Positions 11,608-23,459 are shown, counted from the stretch's first letter. The stretch is 64,000 bases of DNA from Gremmenia infestans (GCA_032629725.1 JAFEVB010000015.1:1612001-1676000), one strand, 5' to 3'. Numbers and translations: made by a program. Notes: generated by a model from the letters alone, not told the origin.

Positions 11608-12935
11608 ATGTCTGCCGGTGCCATTATGGATGAGGGACGGGTTCCCAACCCAACCGCTAGGTTGACCTTTATGGGTGTTGGTCTGTATGCAATTTGGAAA
11701 GGGGTACTGCCGCCGGTTTATGGGCTTTGGCTTTCCCTTCACACCCCTTTACGGATAGAAACGGCGATTTGGACCCTACTTTACTACTTTCTCACTGGTG
11801 TTGGCGTTACTGCAGGTAGGAAGCCTAGATACTCATGTGTCTTGACTTGTTCACAAGATAAATCTAGGCTACCACCGATTATGGTCTCACAAGTCTTACA
11901 ATGCTGGAAACCTTTTGCAGCTATATTTATTACTTGGTGGTGCGGCTGGTTTCCAAAAGTCGGCTCTTTGGTGGGCTACCACTCACCGCGTTCATCATCG
12001 ATACGTCGATACACCCGAAGACCCTCATTCTATCGAGCAAGGAATTTTCCACGCCCATATGGGATGGATTCTCTTCCCGCGACAAACCCCTTTGCCAGCA
12101 GTAGACATCAAAGATCTCACCTCGAACCGCCTGGTCATGTGGCAACATAACAACTACGAGGTCATTTCCCTGATAATGGGCGTAGTGTTCCCAACCGTTG
12201 TTGCCGGTTACGGATGGAACGATTGGTGGGGAGGCCTTGCCTACTCAGCTCTCCTCCGTATCTTCTTCTTCCAACAAGGAACATTCTGCATCAATTCTCT
12301 CGCGCATTGGCTCGGCGACACACCGTACGATGACAAACACTCACCCCGCGATCATCTTTTTACCGCAATTTTGACCCTAGGGGAAGGTTATCACAACTTC
12401 CATCACGAGTTTCCAACCGATTACCGCAACGGCGTCAAGTGGTGGCAATACGACCCCTCGAAATGGTTCATCTGGGTCTGTGAACAAACTGGTTTCGCAG
12501 ATGATCTTAGCAGGAGCTCTGACAACGTCATCGGAAAAGGCGAATACCAGCAGCAAAATAAGAAGCTGGAGGTGTTCAAGTCGAGTCTGAAATGGGGAGT
12601 CCCCCCTGCGCAGTTGCCGCAGATGACCTGGCAAGATTTTGAGCGTGCGGTTAAGGACGGTGGCCAATCATTGATTATTATCAATGGTATCATTCATGAT
12701 ATTGAATCTTTCTATAATGAGCACCCTGGTGGTAAGGGCATCATCAGCGCACATATTGGCAAGGATGCCACAGCTCAATTCAATGGAGAAGTCTATGAAC
12801 GTAAGGTATGATGTTCCCTGGAAACCGCCAGTTGTACTGATAGTACAAACAGATTCAAACGCTGCTCATAATCTGCTCGACGACTTCCGTATTGCGGCGC
12901 TAGTTGGAGCAGACGAGCCGGGAAAGGAGAAATGA
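11608..12935 (+). CDS. Delta-9 acyl-CoA desaturase with C-terminal cytochrome b5 domain (Ole1-like)
   Basis: Introduces the delta-9 double bond in saturated acyl-CoA at the ER, with electrons passed by its own cytochrome b5 domain. Exons 11608..11815, 11868..12800 and 12853..12935 give 407 residues. The three di-iron histidine boxes are present: HRLWSH (72-77), HRVHH (109-113) and HNFHH (245-249). The b5 domain has HPGG (355-358) as first heme ligand. The second ligand histidine (about 381, in EHSNAAHNLL) is made by joining exons 2 and 3 across a phase-1 intron, which supports the splice choice. The protein is shorter at the N-terminus than usual Ole1 proteins, so it may be a paralogue or may lack an unrecognised first exon. 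Confidence 0.88.
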
Positions 12936-13832
12936 TGGTGAAGGGGTGAAGGGGTGAAACGGCTCGCAAAATGAATGCCCAGGATTAACTTTCATAGTCC
13001 GGCTTGGACTTCTGGATTTAAAAATTTGTTAACTTTGTAAGGAGGGACTTCCTTCAACCTTTCTCTTCGTGTTTTTGATAAAGAGGGTAAAAGACAAAAA
13101 TAACAAAGGTGGCAACATAAACATCACGTGGAGTGGACAGATTAAAAATTGTTGAAGGCAGAACCTTGAATGTGACGGAAAGAAAAATGAATTTTGGCAT
13201 TGTTCCGGTCTCTGATCTTAGATCAAAGGCATTATTGTGCAGCAGGCTTGCAAATATTTCGTTTGCAGTGATGGGGGGCTGATAAAAAGCTCGTCTTCCC
13301 CTAAGGCTGGGATATTTCGATAGTCTACGCTACCTGCCTTGTATCCATAGGTAATCGTCAAAACCTTCTTCTAGGCTAAATTATCGTAAACATTAACAAG
13401 CTCGGTTCTAAAAGGCAGATAGTTGTATTTACCGTAAATATCTATTCGTAAGACATAATATGACTACTAAAGAAACAAGGAATTTTTTAGATCTATGACT
13501 AAGTACCTCCAAAGCTGACATCGGAAAAGACATGACTTCCATATACTATTTTTTGTATGAGAAGGATGAAATCGCAAATGTAACCACTTTGGCACAGAGC
13601 AAGATTTTTGAATAATCCTAAGAAATAATAGATCAAACATTCACCCAAATAAAAGAGACTATTCCAAAATCCTCCTAGAGTTGAAAATCAACGCGACTTG
13701 CATGACTTCGCCTTTTTCAATTCTTAGTAATAACGATAATGCTTATTATGACAGTCATTAGTTAGCCAACCTTATAGGGGAGAAATATCATTCTCCGGAA
13801 AGCTCATCTCATTACAGTCATAAATCCCTTGT
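12936..13832. other. AT-rich spacer before the catabolic cluster
   Basis: 0.9 kb, strongly AT-rich, with no supported gene. It separates the desaturase from the first cluster gene and includes the 3' ends of both transcripts. Confidence 0.6.
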
Positions 13833-14846
13833 TCACATGTACCTTCCGCCTGTACACTCTACGCAAGTTCCGCTTACATAAGCTGACAAGGGACTTGCCA
13901 AGAAGAGCATAACTCCAGCAGCATCTTCCACCGTTCCAGGTCTGCCCACAGCGATGTCACTAGTATCCCTCCACTTCTTTGCATTTAAAGGGATCCCGGA
14001 CATAATCTGTTGACCTCCAATCACAACTTTCTCATCTGGATCTGGAGGCTTGGTCATTCGAGTATCAATCCATCCATATGCCACAGCATTGCAACGAACA
14101 CCAAATCTAAGGTTCACGTGAATCAGTACTGCATCTACGCTCGAAGTCGTGCTACTTACCGGCCCCACTCTGCTGCTACAGTCTTCGTGAGTCCTATGAT
14201 TCCAGCTTTGGCGGTAGCGTAGTTGATTTGGCCCATTGCTCCATGAAGTCCGGAAGTCGAAGATATATTAATGATCGTCTTGGTCATTGCTCGATTTACA
14301 GGGTCCATCCAGTGCCCAGACAAAGCATGTATCATCCGGTAAGGTGTATAGTTATGTATTTTCATGACAATATCGAATTTTTCTTCTGTCATTTTGTGGA
14401 TTGCCGCATCGTTCAAAAACCCTGCACAGATTTAGTGCCTGTAGCCTTTCATTACCACGGCACTTTTCATACCTGCACTGTTGATAAGTACATTGATTTG
14501 GCCGAATCTTTCCAAAACTGCTTTGATGAGTCGGGGCGGAAATTTGACATCCATCACATCTCCACAATAGCAAAATGCTTCATGACCAGCTGTCTGTAAA
14601 GCTTCAACGGCTGCGTTGGCCCTTTCTTCGTCGAGGTCGTTGATGGCAATTTTGGCCCCCTTCGAAGCGAGCAGCTCAGCCGAGGCTCTTCCAATCCCTG
14701 TATTTCGCTGAGTTCAAATTTTCTCCTACAGTTCCTCTAAACGTACCTTGTGCTGCTCCGGTAATCAAAACGACCTGCCCATCGAGGCGGGTCGGATCAG
14801 AAGGCTGTGCCAGGTGGTTGCTGAGTTGAGCTAAACGGTCTGTCAT
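13833..14846 (-). CDS. Short-chain dehydrogenase/reductase (SDR) 1
   Basis: Classical NAD(P)-dependent SDR. Exons 14846..14747, 14697..14473, 14421..14160 and 14106..13833 give 286 residues. The cofactor motif TGAAQGIG is split by the first intron, NSAG follows across the second, and the active site is SSTSG...YATAK (Tyr-x-x-x-Lys). The C-terminus GTCVECTGGRYM matches the common substrate/C-terminal pattern. The frame stays open upstream of the ATG to a stop just before 14945, so the start at 14846 (MTDRLAQL) is the first in-frame ATG; an unrecognised upstream exon is possible. It is divergent from SDR 2 across a promoter containing a 16-bp TTCCGAA palindrome. It could oxidise an alcohol intermediate or act as a 3-hydroxyacyl-CoA dehydrogenase; the sequence does not decide. 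Confidence 0.85.
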
Positions 14847-14965
14847 TTTTGTAACATCAGTACCAGTTGGAACACAACCCAAGGGGGTACTTGAGGTGAG
14901 ACCACCAGGCTCTTGATACAGAATGCCTTGGTAAATTTCATCCAATTAGAAATGTGGAACTAATT

Positions 14966-14993
14966 TTCGGAATGGAGTTCCGAAATTTCGGAA
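14966..14993. promoter_or_regulatory. Triple TTCGGAA/TTCCGAA site with 16-bp perfect palindrome
   Basis: TTCGGAA at 14966-14972 is followed by the palindrome TTCCGAAATTTCGGAA at 14978-14993. It sits between the divergent starts of SDR 1 and SDR 2. The core contains CGG triplets, the element read by Zn2Cys6 regulators, two of which lie in this cluster. Binding is an inference. Confidence 0.55.
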
Positions 14994-15135
14994 AGGGGTT
15001 TCGGTTTGTTACCCAATCACATTTATTTCATTATAGCAAATTCCCTCACCTTTATTCTTCAGCAAATCTAAACAACTTTGTAGATGATGCTAGCTCGAAA
15101 ATAATTTAACGGAGTCAGACTTCACATAGAGAAAA

Positions 15136-16129
15136 ATGCCGATCTTGAATGGGATAGGTCTTATTACTGGGGCAGGTAATAATGTTCCTTTCGATATTAT
15201 CCTTACATATACTTACTTCGGTGCAGGCTCTGGGATCGGGCAAGCGACAGCAGTTGCTTTTGTTCAAGAAGGATGCAAAAGATTAACTATTGCTGATATG
15301 AGTGCATCCGGACTCGAGAAAACGACCCAACTGATCAAATCGCATGATGAAAAGGCCCATATCCTTGAACTCCTGGTGGATGTATCTAATCAAGATGCGG
15401 TGAATAAAATGGTCAAAAAGACGGTAGAAACATTCGGTCGACTCGATTACGGTAAGTGTCAGGAAACCTTAATCACCTATATCGTACAAAATCTGATTCT
15501 CCATACCCTCCAGCCGTCAATGTTGCTGGTGTAAGCACTCTTAACCTTTGTTTTGAAGACCAATAATTTATGAATCGTTCCAGGTAACTTGCCGTGACAG
15601 ATCGTTGGCGGCAGACTACGACATTGCCGAGTTCGACAGAGTACATTCAGTCAACGCTCGTGGTCTCTTGTTTTGTACACAGGCTGAGGTTCAAGCTATG
15701 CGCAACCAGGACCCGAGGGTTACATGCGAGAGATCTGACCTCAGAAGAGGGCAACGAGGAAGTATAGTAAATATATCATCCACCTGTGGCGTTACCGCAA
15801 TCCCAAACATCATGCCCTACGTGGTATCGAAACACGCAGTTGTGGGAATCACTCGGTCTTTCGCAGTTGATCATGGCAACGATAGGGTTAGAATAAATGC
15901 TGTGTGTCCTGGGTTGGTGGACACGCCTATGCTTGTGCAGAGGAAGGAGATGGAGAGTAAATTTGCTAATGAGGGAGACAAGCGAGGTACGGTTGGTGAA
16001 CCACCTTTGGGGAGGAATGCATATCCAGAAGAGATAGCAGATGCTTGTACATTCTTGAGTAGTTCTAAGGCGAGCTATATCCATGGCAGTATGATCATGG
16101 CCGATGGCGGTAAAACTGCGCAGTATTGA
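15136..16129 (+). CDS. Short-chain dehydrogenase/reductase (SDR) 2
   Basis: Classical SDR of 275 residues built from exons 15136..15175, 15227..15451, 15514..15530 and 15584..16129. The cofactor motif ITGAGSGIG spans the first intron. The third exon is only 17 nt and supplies AVNVAG, the conserved NAG-type motif, which argues that this micro-exon is real. The active site is SSTCG...YVVSKH, and the tail PGLVDTPM plus MIMADGGKTAQY is typical. In the cluster it is a candidate alcohol dehydrogenase producing the ketone used by the monooxygenases. The substrate is unknown. Confidence 0.86.
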
Positions 16130-16520
16130 CGTCTGTCATTGACATGTCTAAGGAGGAGATATTATAGTCTCGAGTTTATATGCCTCTGTTACATCGCGGT
16201 GGTCTCTAAATGAAAAGCTATTCCATTATGACTCCATACCCTGAGTCTATTTAGTGTGTCAAGGGTAAGCACGCATCTAGAGCATTCTCATGCTAAACGG
16301 CTACCGAGCATCGCTAAAACGGGATCGTTTCGGGCCTGGAAATCCTCGGAATGACATTCGGTAACCCCTGAATCACTATTTTGACCCCATCTACTTCGCT
16401 AAAATACTGCGACCATAGCCTTGGCCTGCAGCATTTGTATTCGTACTTGTATCGCTATCCCCGCAATGAGTTCAATTCATACTTCTCTAAAAGATTACCA
16501 TCTTTCTTTCGACTGACAGG
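16130..16520. other. Intergenic region upstream of acyl-CoA dehydrogenase
   Basis: 0.4 kb with the 3' end of SDR 2 and the promoter of the acyl-CoA dehydrogenase. It carries TCGGAA at 16346-16351 followed by ATTCGG, a weaker form of the cluster motif. Confidence 0.55.
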
Positions 16521-17995
16521 ATGGCCGAAATTATTTCCCCCATTCCATTCGCAGATCCAAGCTGGCACCAAGACAAAACAAACCCGTACTATAAAGACAG
16601 CCATCGAAAGTTACAGAAATTCATCCGCAATTATGTTGACACTCAAATAGCCCCAAACGTCGCGCAGTGGGAACAGCAGGGTTTCGTTCCTGAGGAAAAT
16701 TTCAAGAAACATGTCTCACTTGGATTTCTTGCTGCAGCTGTGTTTCCGCTGCCGATTGATCAATTGAATGGAATAAAGCTCCCTGCTGGTATCAATGCAA
16801 ATGGTAATTACAAGTTCCCGAAGTTGGAAATTATGGCCGATAGGAACTGACGTTGAAACAGAATGGGATGAATTTCATGATTCCATAGTAAGTCATCCTC
16901 TAGCTTATTTCTGTTGAAATTTGACCAACGGGATCTTAGCTCATCGATGAAATGGCGAGATGCGGATACTTGGGAACTGTTTGGGGAATAAATGGAGGGG
17001 CCACAGTCGGCGGTGCCCCTCTCTCGGTGTACGCAAATCAATCACAAAAGCAGAAATACCTCGCACCCCTGCTCCGGGGAGCACAAAGGCATTGTTTGAT
17101 GATTACTGAGCCTGATAGTCCGTATGCCCTGCAGCCCACTACAAAATCGTTGATTTGACGTATTTTAGTTGGTTCTGATGTTGGTGGTATGACTACGACA
17201 GCAGATAAGTCAAAAGACGGAAAGCACTATGTTCTCAATGGTCAGAAGAAATGGGTCACACAAGGTCAATGGGCAACTCATGCATTATGTGCTGCCAGAA
17301 CGGGTGGTCCAGGACCCAAAGGAGTATCTGTGCTCATTGTGGATCTATCAGCAAAGGGTATAACTAGGACCAAGATGGAGAATTCGGGTGTAAGCTCTAG
17401 TGGCTCAACATTTGTAGATCTTGACGAAGTTTTGGTCCCAGTGGAGAATCTGCTAGGTGTGGAAAACAAAGGATTCGAGATCATTATGTCCAGTAAGCAA
17501 CCATTATATCGTACACTTTGAACTCAACTAATAGCCTCAGCTTTCACCCATGAGCGATTGTGGGTTGGAATCACAGCACTCCGACTTTGCCGAGTTGCTC
17601 TGGAGGACAGTTACAAGTATGCCTTGAAGCGCGAGACGTTTGGGAAACCCCTCTTTGAGAACCAAGTAATTCGCCAAAAGTTCTCCAAGATGGCCGGACT
17701 CATCGAGCCTATTCAGTTCTTCATGGAAAGTTTGGTCCACCGTTCGGTTAGAACTTCGCCATTGGCATTTTCCCCCCTCGCAGCGCTTTTGAAAGTTCAG
17801 GCTGCTCATAATCTTGAGAAGATCTCAAGGGAGACACAACAGGTATTTGGCGGGCTGGGCTATTCGAGGACAGGCGCAGGTGCGAGGGTTGAGCAGATTA
17901 GTCGGGATGTGAGGGTTTTAGTTGTGAGCGGTGGAAGTGAGGAGATACTGCAAGACATGATTACAAAGTCGTTGAGAAAGTTGGCGAAATTGTGA
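16521..17995 (+). CDS. Acyl-CoA dehydrogenase with peroxisomal PTS1
   Basis: FAD enzyme that would make the first double bond in beta-oxidation of an acyl-CoA. Exons 16521..16803, 16862..16887 (26 nt), 16940..17117, 17169..17492 and 17541..17995 give 421 residues. Motifs: GINGGATVGG, CLMITEPD/IGSDVGGM across an intron (the FAD/substrate signature), KKWVTQGQWA, RETFGKPLFENQ and QVFGGLGYSRTGAGARVEQISRDVRV, which includes the C-terminal signature. It ends LRKLAKL; AKL is an accepted PTS1, so peroxisomal placement is predicted. The acyl-CoA ligase of the same cluster also ends LAKL. The catalytic base was not located with certainty. Confidence 0.9.
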
Positions 17996-18103
17996 TTTAG
18001 TTCCGTACTAAATATGACATTCTTCTAATCTAAAACCGAAACTAATGCATAATGTGCGGTAATCACCTATTTCTATCGCTGGTCTCTTTATTCAAGTATC
18101 CTG

Positions 18104-18120
18104 TTCCGAGTGACTTCCGA
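18104..18120. promoter_or_regulatory. Direct repeat TTCCGA-N5-TTCCGA
   Basis: Two TTCCGA copies (18104-18109 and 18115-18120) lie about 85 bp upstream of the reductase start at 18204. They match six of seven bases of the motif recurring in this cluster. Confidence 0.45.
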
Positions 18121-18203
18121 GCCTTGATGGATCTACTATAAAGGTATAAGACGGTTGGATCCCATCGTTGTAGTAACTGCCTCGTGGAATTGTTTTTGCA
18201 ATC

Positions 18204-19469
18204 ATGGGTAGTATTACACACCGTGTCTTACTGACAGGAGCCAGCGGCTTCATTGGAAATCACATTCTTGCTGAACTTCTTTCTGCAGGCTTCTCTGTTC
18301 GAGCAGTTGTCAGATCGCAGGTACGTTGATCGACTTGAAATCTGTTTTATTTTATTCGAAACAAATATGCAAATGTCTCATTGAGGCTTTCTATAAAATA
18401 TATTCTAAGTTCGAAAATCTTAGGCTAAAGCAGACACAATCCTCCAAACTCACTCAAACGCGGGCCGAAAGCTCGACTTTTGTGTTGTTGCTGACATCAC
18501 GGCCCACAATGCATTCTCCTGCGCATTTGAGTCCCAGGAACCATTCGACACTGTCATACACACTGCATCGCCATTTCTGTACCGGGATGTGACCAGTAAC
18601 GAAGATCTACTTGAGCCCGCCGTAAAGGGAACAATGTCAGTTCTCTATGGCGCCAGAGACCACCACACGGTGAGGAGAGTCATTATCCTAAGTAGTATTG
18701 CTGCTATAATGGACTATTCGGAGGCTGCGCCAAAGGACGGTAGAATGTGGACGGCAAAAGACTGGAATCCAGTGACGAGAGATGAAGCAATTCGAGCAGC
18801 GAATTATTCAACGGTGTATCGAGCCAGCAAAACGTTCTCTGAGAAGTGCGGTAAGTACCATCTGGCTCAGATAAGGGTACTGGCTGATCGGTCTAGCGTG
18901 GGAATTCATGGAAGAACAAAAGCCGCATTTTGAATTGATTTCTTTGAATCCACCTATGGTATATGGCCCCCTCTTGCACTCGATATGGGACATTTCCCAG
19001 TTGAATGAATCAAATTTGCGGATTTGGAACTTGTTTCTCGATTCTTCAAAATATTCGGAAATGCCACCAAATGGAGTGTACTGGTATATTGATGTGAGAG
19101 TAAGTGATGAATATTTCCTTGGGACCGATTCTGAAGGTTTCAAGACAATGTATTGTACTGACTGACTCTCAGGACCTGGCCCTAGCTCATATACGCGCTA
19201 TGACGAAGCCCGAGATTGGGAATAGAAGAATCATCATAGCAGCTGGGAGCGTGACATCTCAAGAGATCGCGGATATACTCCGCTCTGCAATCACAGCGCT
19301 GGCTGAAAGCACTCCCATTGGTAACCCGGGAGAAGACACTTTCCCCACATATGGGTATTCGGTGGACACTGACACAGCGAAAAACCTCTTGGGATTAGCA
19401 TTTCGAAGCAAGGAGGAAACCTTTCTCCAACTAGCGAGGCAGTTATTAGAAATAGCTAAACGGACTTAG
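18204..19469 (+). CDS. Extended SDR reductase (dihydroflavonol-4-reductase / Gre2-like)
   Basis: NADP-dependent ketone or aldehyde reductase of the extended SDR group. Exons 18204..18320, 18424..18850, 18897..19099 and 19173..19469 give 347 residues. The N-terminal Rossmann motif is TGASGFIG, followed by DTVIHTASPF and LSSIAAI, then the catalytic YRASK. NPPMVYGPL fits the extended-SDR substrate region, and DLALAHIRA follows. Substrate unknown; within the cluster it could interconvert alcohol and ketone. Confidence 0.87.
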
Positions 19470-19557
19470 AATGAGAGAAAATGATGCAAATAGGTTCATG
19501 ATTTCACAGGCAGCTATTAGGTGGTAATCTTTAAAAATAACTAATTCATTCTACTAT

Positions 19558-21543
19558 CTAAGCCTTTACGTCGCCTGGGAATTCAGACAGAACCACATCT
19601 TCCTGATCAAGATACCATCTAAAATTATCAAGTCAGCACACGATTCAAATGTGAGATGGACAGACGAGTAGTGCTTACGTTGGGTCCGCAGTGACATCGG
19701 TTTCCAATTCATGGCTCAGGAAACCGTTATTGAACCAGGCATAATCCAACTCTGGCTCTGGACATCCACTTGTCCAATCAAAGTCCTCGTATCGATGGCG
19801 TCTCAATAACTCAAAGTAATGCAAGCGCGAGCCAGGATGGAAAGCATGAAGCGCCCCAGTGACTGTTCCATTCTTGAACGAGCTCTGACAACTATCTCCC
19901 CAAACAGTCTTATCCAGCCACGCCATCATCTGGGATTGGTATGCTTCCACTTTACCAGGCTTCAAGGTAAATGAGGTGTAGTTCTCTCTTTGGAGCTTGG
20001 TGACTATGTCGCAGATGTACAGAGTAATCCGCTCAATGGAGGTTATGAGGGATCCATGGCCAACTGGAGAGCCCGGCCCAAGGTAAACGAAGTAGTTCGG
20101 CATGTCTTTGGCGATGGCTGACATATAGCAAGCTGGATCTTTTACCCACTCTTTCTGAAGATCAACACCGTTCCTGCCCACGATTGGCCAACGAGGGACG
20201 AACGACATGTCAAATCCTGTAGCAGCAATGATCACATCAAAGTCACGCTCTTTTCCATCTCCTGCAGACTTGATGCCAGTTTTGGTGAAGGATTCGAGTT
20301 CTCCCCACACTAATTCGGTGTTATCGGCGCACAAAGCTTCGAGGTAGCCAGTGCCCGGGGTCGGCCGGCGACATCCAACAGCGAAGTCTGGCAAAAGCGT
20401 TGTCTGGAGCTCTGGCTTACCAGCTAGACGGGATGTCATATCTTTGATGGTGAATTCCTTCGCCATGGCCTGCTGTGGTGTGTCTCGGATGAAGAGAGGG
20501 AACCTAAAATTAAGTTCTTTTTCGACCTCTTTCCGATACTCAAGGTATTCCTTTGGGTTCTCAATCCACTTGTTCTTCTGTTCGCTTTCAAAGCAGAAAT
20601 TCTTCTTTCCAGGCGGAATGAATCGTGAACCCATGTTCGACGTGACCCAAGTCGGGTGTCGAATGAAAACGGTCATGTGAGCAGCAACCTTTTGAACAGC
20701 AGCGGTGACTTGAATCCCACTACTGCCATTCCCGATGATGGCAACCCTCTTGCCACGAAGATCAATGGAAGGCTGGTAATCAGCGCTGTGGACCATAGTA
20801 CCTTGGTAGTTCTCCCGACCGGGAGTGTTAGGCCATCGCCAGTTATTGAAAAATCCACTTGCGTTGATAAAAATGTCGCACTCTTCAATCAGATCCTCTC
20901 CCACTTCACCAGATGTAACACCAGCTGCTGAAATAACGTTCCTCCGTCCATCTGTTCGCCTACTCATCACTTCCCACTTTTGTTTCTCTTCGACCCATTG
21001 TGCTCCAACAACCTTTCGTCTGGTCGTGATGTATTTAGTGAGATGAAACTTCTCGGCAACATCCTCAAGGTATTCAAGAATCTCCGGGGCAGAGACGTAG
21101 AATGAGGACCAATTGGGATTTGGAGCCCAGGTGAACTGAATGCTGTTAGTAGCTGAGAAAAGAGCGTTTGTATCGCAAATGTTTACCAAGTAGTTGTGAG
21201 CTGGTATATCACAGGCACATCCTGGGTATCTGTTCTCGTACCATGTGCCTCCCAGTCCGGCGTTCTTCTCCAGAATCTGAAGGTCGATGTTTTTTAACCC
21301 CCCTGTTTCGACCTGGTGGGCTAAGTCGAGAGCGCTACAACCTGCCCCAGCGACCACTATTTTGAGTCTTCTCGGGGTGTCGAAATACTGTTTCGAGAGG
21401 TCATATGCCACTGGATTCTTATTCTTATATGCTGCCGTTGCTTGTATGGGGTTTAGGGCAGGTTCCTCAGGGTGGCCATTGACAACGGAGTGAGCAACTC
21501 TGACTTCATTGCCAGGACCATTCAAGCCATCTTTTGCAACCAT
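19558..21543 (-). CDS. Flavin-dependent monooxygenase, Baeyer-Villiger type, paralogue 1
   Basis: Class B flavoprotein expected to insert oxygen next to a ketone using NADPH and O2. I propose exons 21543..21187, 21135..19679 and 19618..19558, giving 624 residues. The FAD motif is GAGCSA (66-71, last Gly replaced by Ala), then GGTWYENRYPGCACDIP. The NADPH motif is GNGSSG. The family fingerprint FxGxxxHxxxW appears as YQGTMVHSADY, so both aromatic ends differ. Bases 21186..21136 read through in frame as 17 extra residues. They have GTAAAC donor, TACTAAC branch and CAG acceptor and sit exactly where paralogue 2 has an intron, so I treat them as an intron of length 51. Divergent from SDR 3. Confidence 0.88.
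21136..21186 (-). other. In-frame 51-nt intron hidden in the monooxygenase ORF
   Basis: On the minus strand the segment starts GTAAAC, has TACTAAC about 8 nt before the end and finishes TTCAG. It is 51 nt with no stop, so ORF callers read it as coding (17 residues starting VNICD). Removing it joins HNYL to FTWAPNP, matching HNYQ/YSWAPYP in the paralogue at 38382, where an intron sits at the same place. Confidence 0.8.
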
Positions 21544-22235
21544 GATGTAAGCTTTACGTTGGACTGATCAAAATTGAGTGATGGGAGTATGAAGTGGATG
21601 TTTTTTTGAATTAGGAACAACATAAAGTTTTCATTATCCTGCGTCGCGCGATTGCTCAAATAGAACAAATCCCATAATACCCGCGGCCGCCACATCGAGA
21701 CCCCTCTTCGCGGATGTTGGGTATGATCCATTGTTGTCGATCGCTTGAACTCGGAGAAAGAGATTCGGAATCATCATCTCGATGTGTTCGGAACGAAAGA
21801 TGGCTCCTCGAATATTTCTGTGTTGAGTCTTGGCGTTACCGAGTCTCGCTTAATTTTCCCTTCCCATCTTTTCTGAACCGAAGTTCGCATCGGGGATCCG
21901 GAAGATAAAGAACTTACGGCACTGTTTTCCTGGATAGAAGATCTGTATTATCGCCGTTGGGGCAGTCTGTGACTGAAATCATATGCGTATCCGACTCGAG
22001 CCGCAGAGAGGTTTGGAGTCTCGGTTGACGGAACTCAAATTCGGGTAGACTTGCATTCGGAGTGAACATCTGTTAGTGCAATTCAAATAAGCCTACCTCT
22101 CAATAGAGATCAAACCCATATTATTAAGTGAAGCTGCCCCGAGGAATCCCTTTCAACCCAGACTTGTATTTTGTTAACGAATATTGACATAATCACACCC
22201 CACCAAATTATCATTCAATACCAACTGAAATCACT
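21544..22235. promoter_or_regulatory. Divergent promoter, monooxygenase 1 / SDR 3
   Basis: 0.7 kb between two divergent starts. Carries TTCGGAA at 21764-21770 and 21787-21793 and a TTCGGAG variant at 22056-22062. No supported ORF. Confidence 0.5.
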
Positions 22236-23212
22236 ATGTCTTACAGTGATCTCAAAGGCAAGACCTATATTATCACAGGTGCAGCGTCAGGTCAAGGTCG
22301 TACCACAGCTCTATTTCTGGGTAAGTTATTCATCAAAAAGTGTCTCCTATCCCAATTTTAGAGTGCAGGCCCCAAGTCTTCCACCAGTACTGATAGAAAG
22401 ACATCACCGTCGCATATAATACTAAACTTTATCATAGCCAGGCAAGGAGCCAACGTTGGCTTGTTGGACCTCCGAAAGCCAGATGATGTTTTAGAGGAAG
22501 TAACCCGAATCGGTGCTAAGGGCCTTGCTTTCGCCGTTGATGTCTCTAACTACGCACCTCTGGAAGCGGCGGTAAAAGAAGTTTCTGATACGTTTGGGGG
22601 TATCCACGGAGCAGCAAACATGGCCGGCACTATCGGGACCCAGGGATTCAAGGGCAAAGGCTATGCTCTTGAGACAATTGAGGACAAAGACTGGGATTGG
22701 ATGATGGCTGTGAATCTTACGGGTGTCAAGAACAGCTTGAAAGCAGAATTGAAATATATTAAGGACAACGGATCTATCATAAATGCTGCGAGTATCGCTG
22801 GTCAGCGGGGCACGCCATGGAATGCACCTTACGGTACCGCCAAATGGGGTGTTATTTCTTTGAGTAAGTGCGCGGCGCAGGAGTTTGGCCATCGCGGTGT
22901 CAGGGTCAATGCAATTGCACCGTACGTATATCAATCCAGGCTGAGAGACTCCGCTGACTGTCATCAGAGGGATCATTGATACACCATTAGCAAAGGCGCT
23001 TGGAACAGCTGAGCAAATCAACGATAGACTGCTCTCGAGGACGGCTCTTAAGCGTATTGCTCAACCGGAAGAGGTTTCCAAGGTCATTTTGTTCCTGTTG
23101 AGTGACGTTTCTGGATATATCACATCTAGCGTAAGTCCATCGTGCCACAGCGTGCGTAAAGCTATACTAAATCATGTACCAGACGATCAATGTAGATGGA
23201 GGATTTCAATAA
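22236..23212 (+). CDS. Short-chain dehydrogenase/reductase (SDR) 3
   Basis: Classical SDR of 253 residues from exons 22236..22320, 22438..22921, 22968..23130 and 23183..23212. It shows ITGAASGQG (cofactor; the usual third motif position is GQG rather than GIG), DVSNYAPLEAAVKEV, ANMAGT, INAASIAG and the catalytic YGTAK. The last short exon adds TINVDGGFQ, the standard SDR ending. Likely a cytosolic alcohol dehydrogenase of the cluster; divergent partner of monooxygenase 1. Substrate not predictable. Confidence 0.87.
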
Positions 23213-23459
23213 AGGTGGAGAATACTAGCCTCTATGATATACTATTTCCAATATCAGTCATCATTCTGGTCTCACCTAATTGCTTGAATATTTATTGCGA
23301 AATTGTCTCTTTATATGACAAATAGGTATTAGAGTTCTTCCAACTCTCTAAGATGTAGGTTATTGCCTTTAAGGCCAATATAAATTCTTACTGCCCTGTG
23401 GCAAGCTAAATAACATTATATGAGCACGTAACATGTGATTGTAAAGGCCAATTGGTAGC

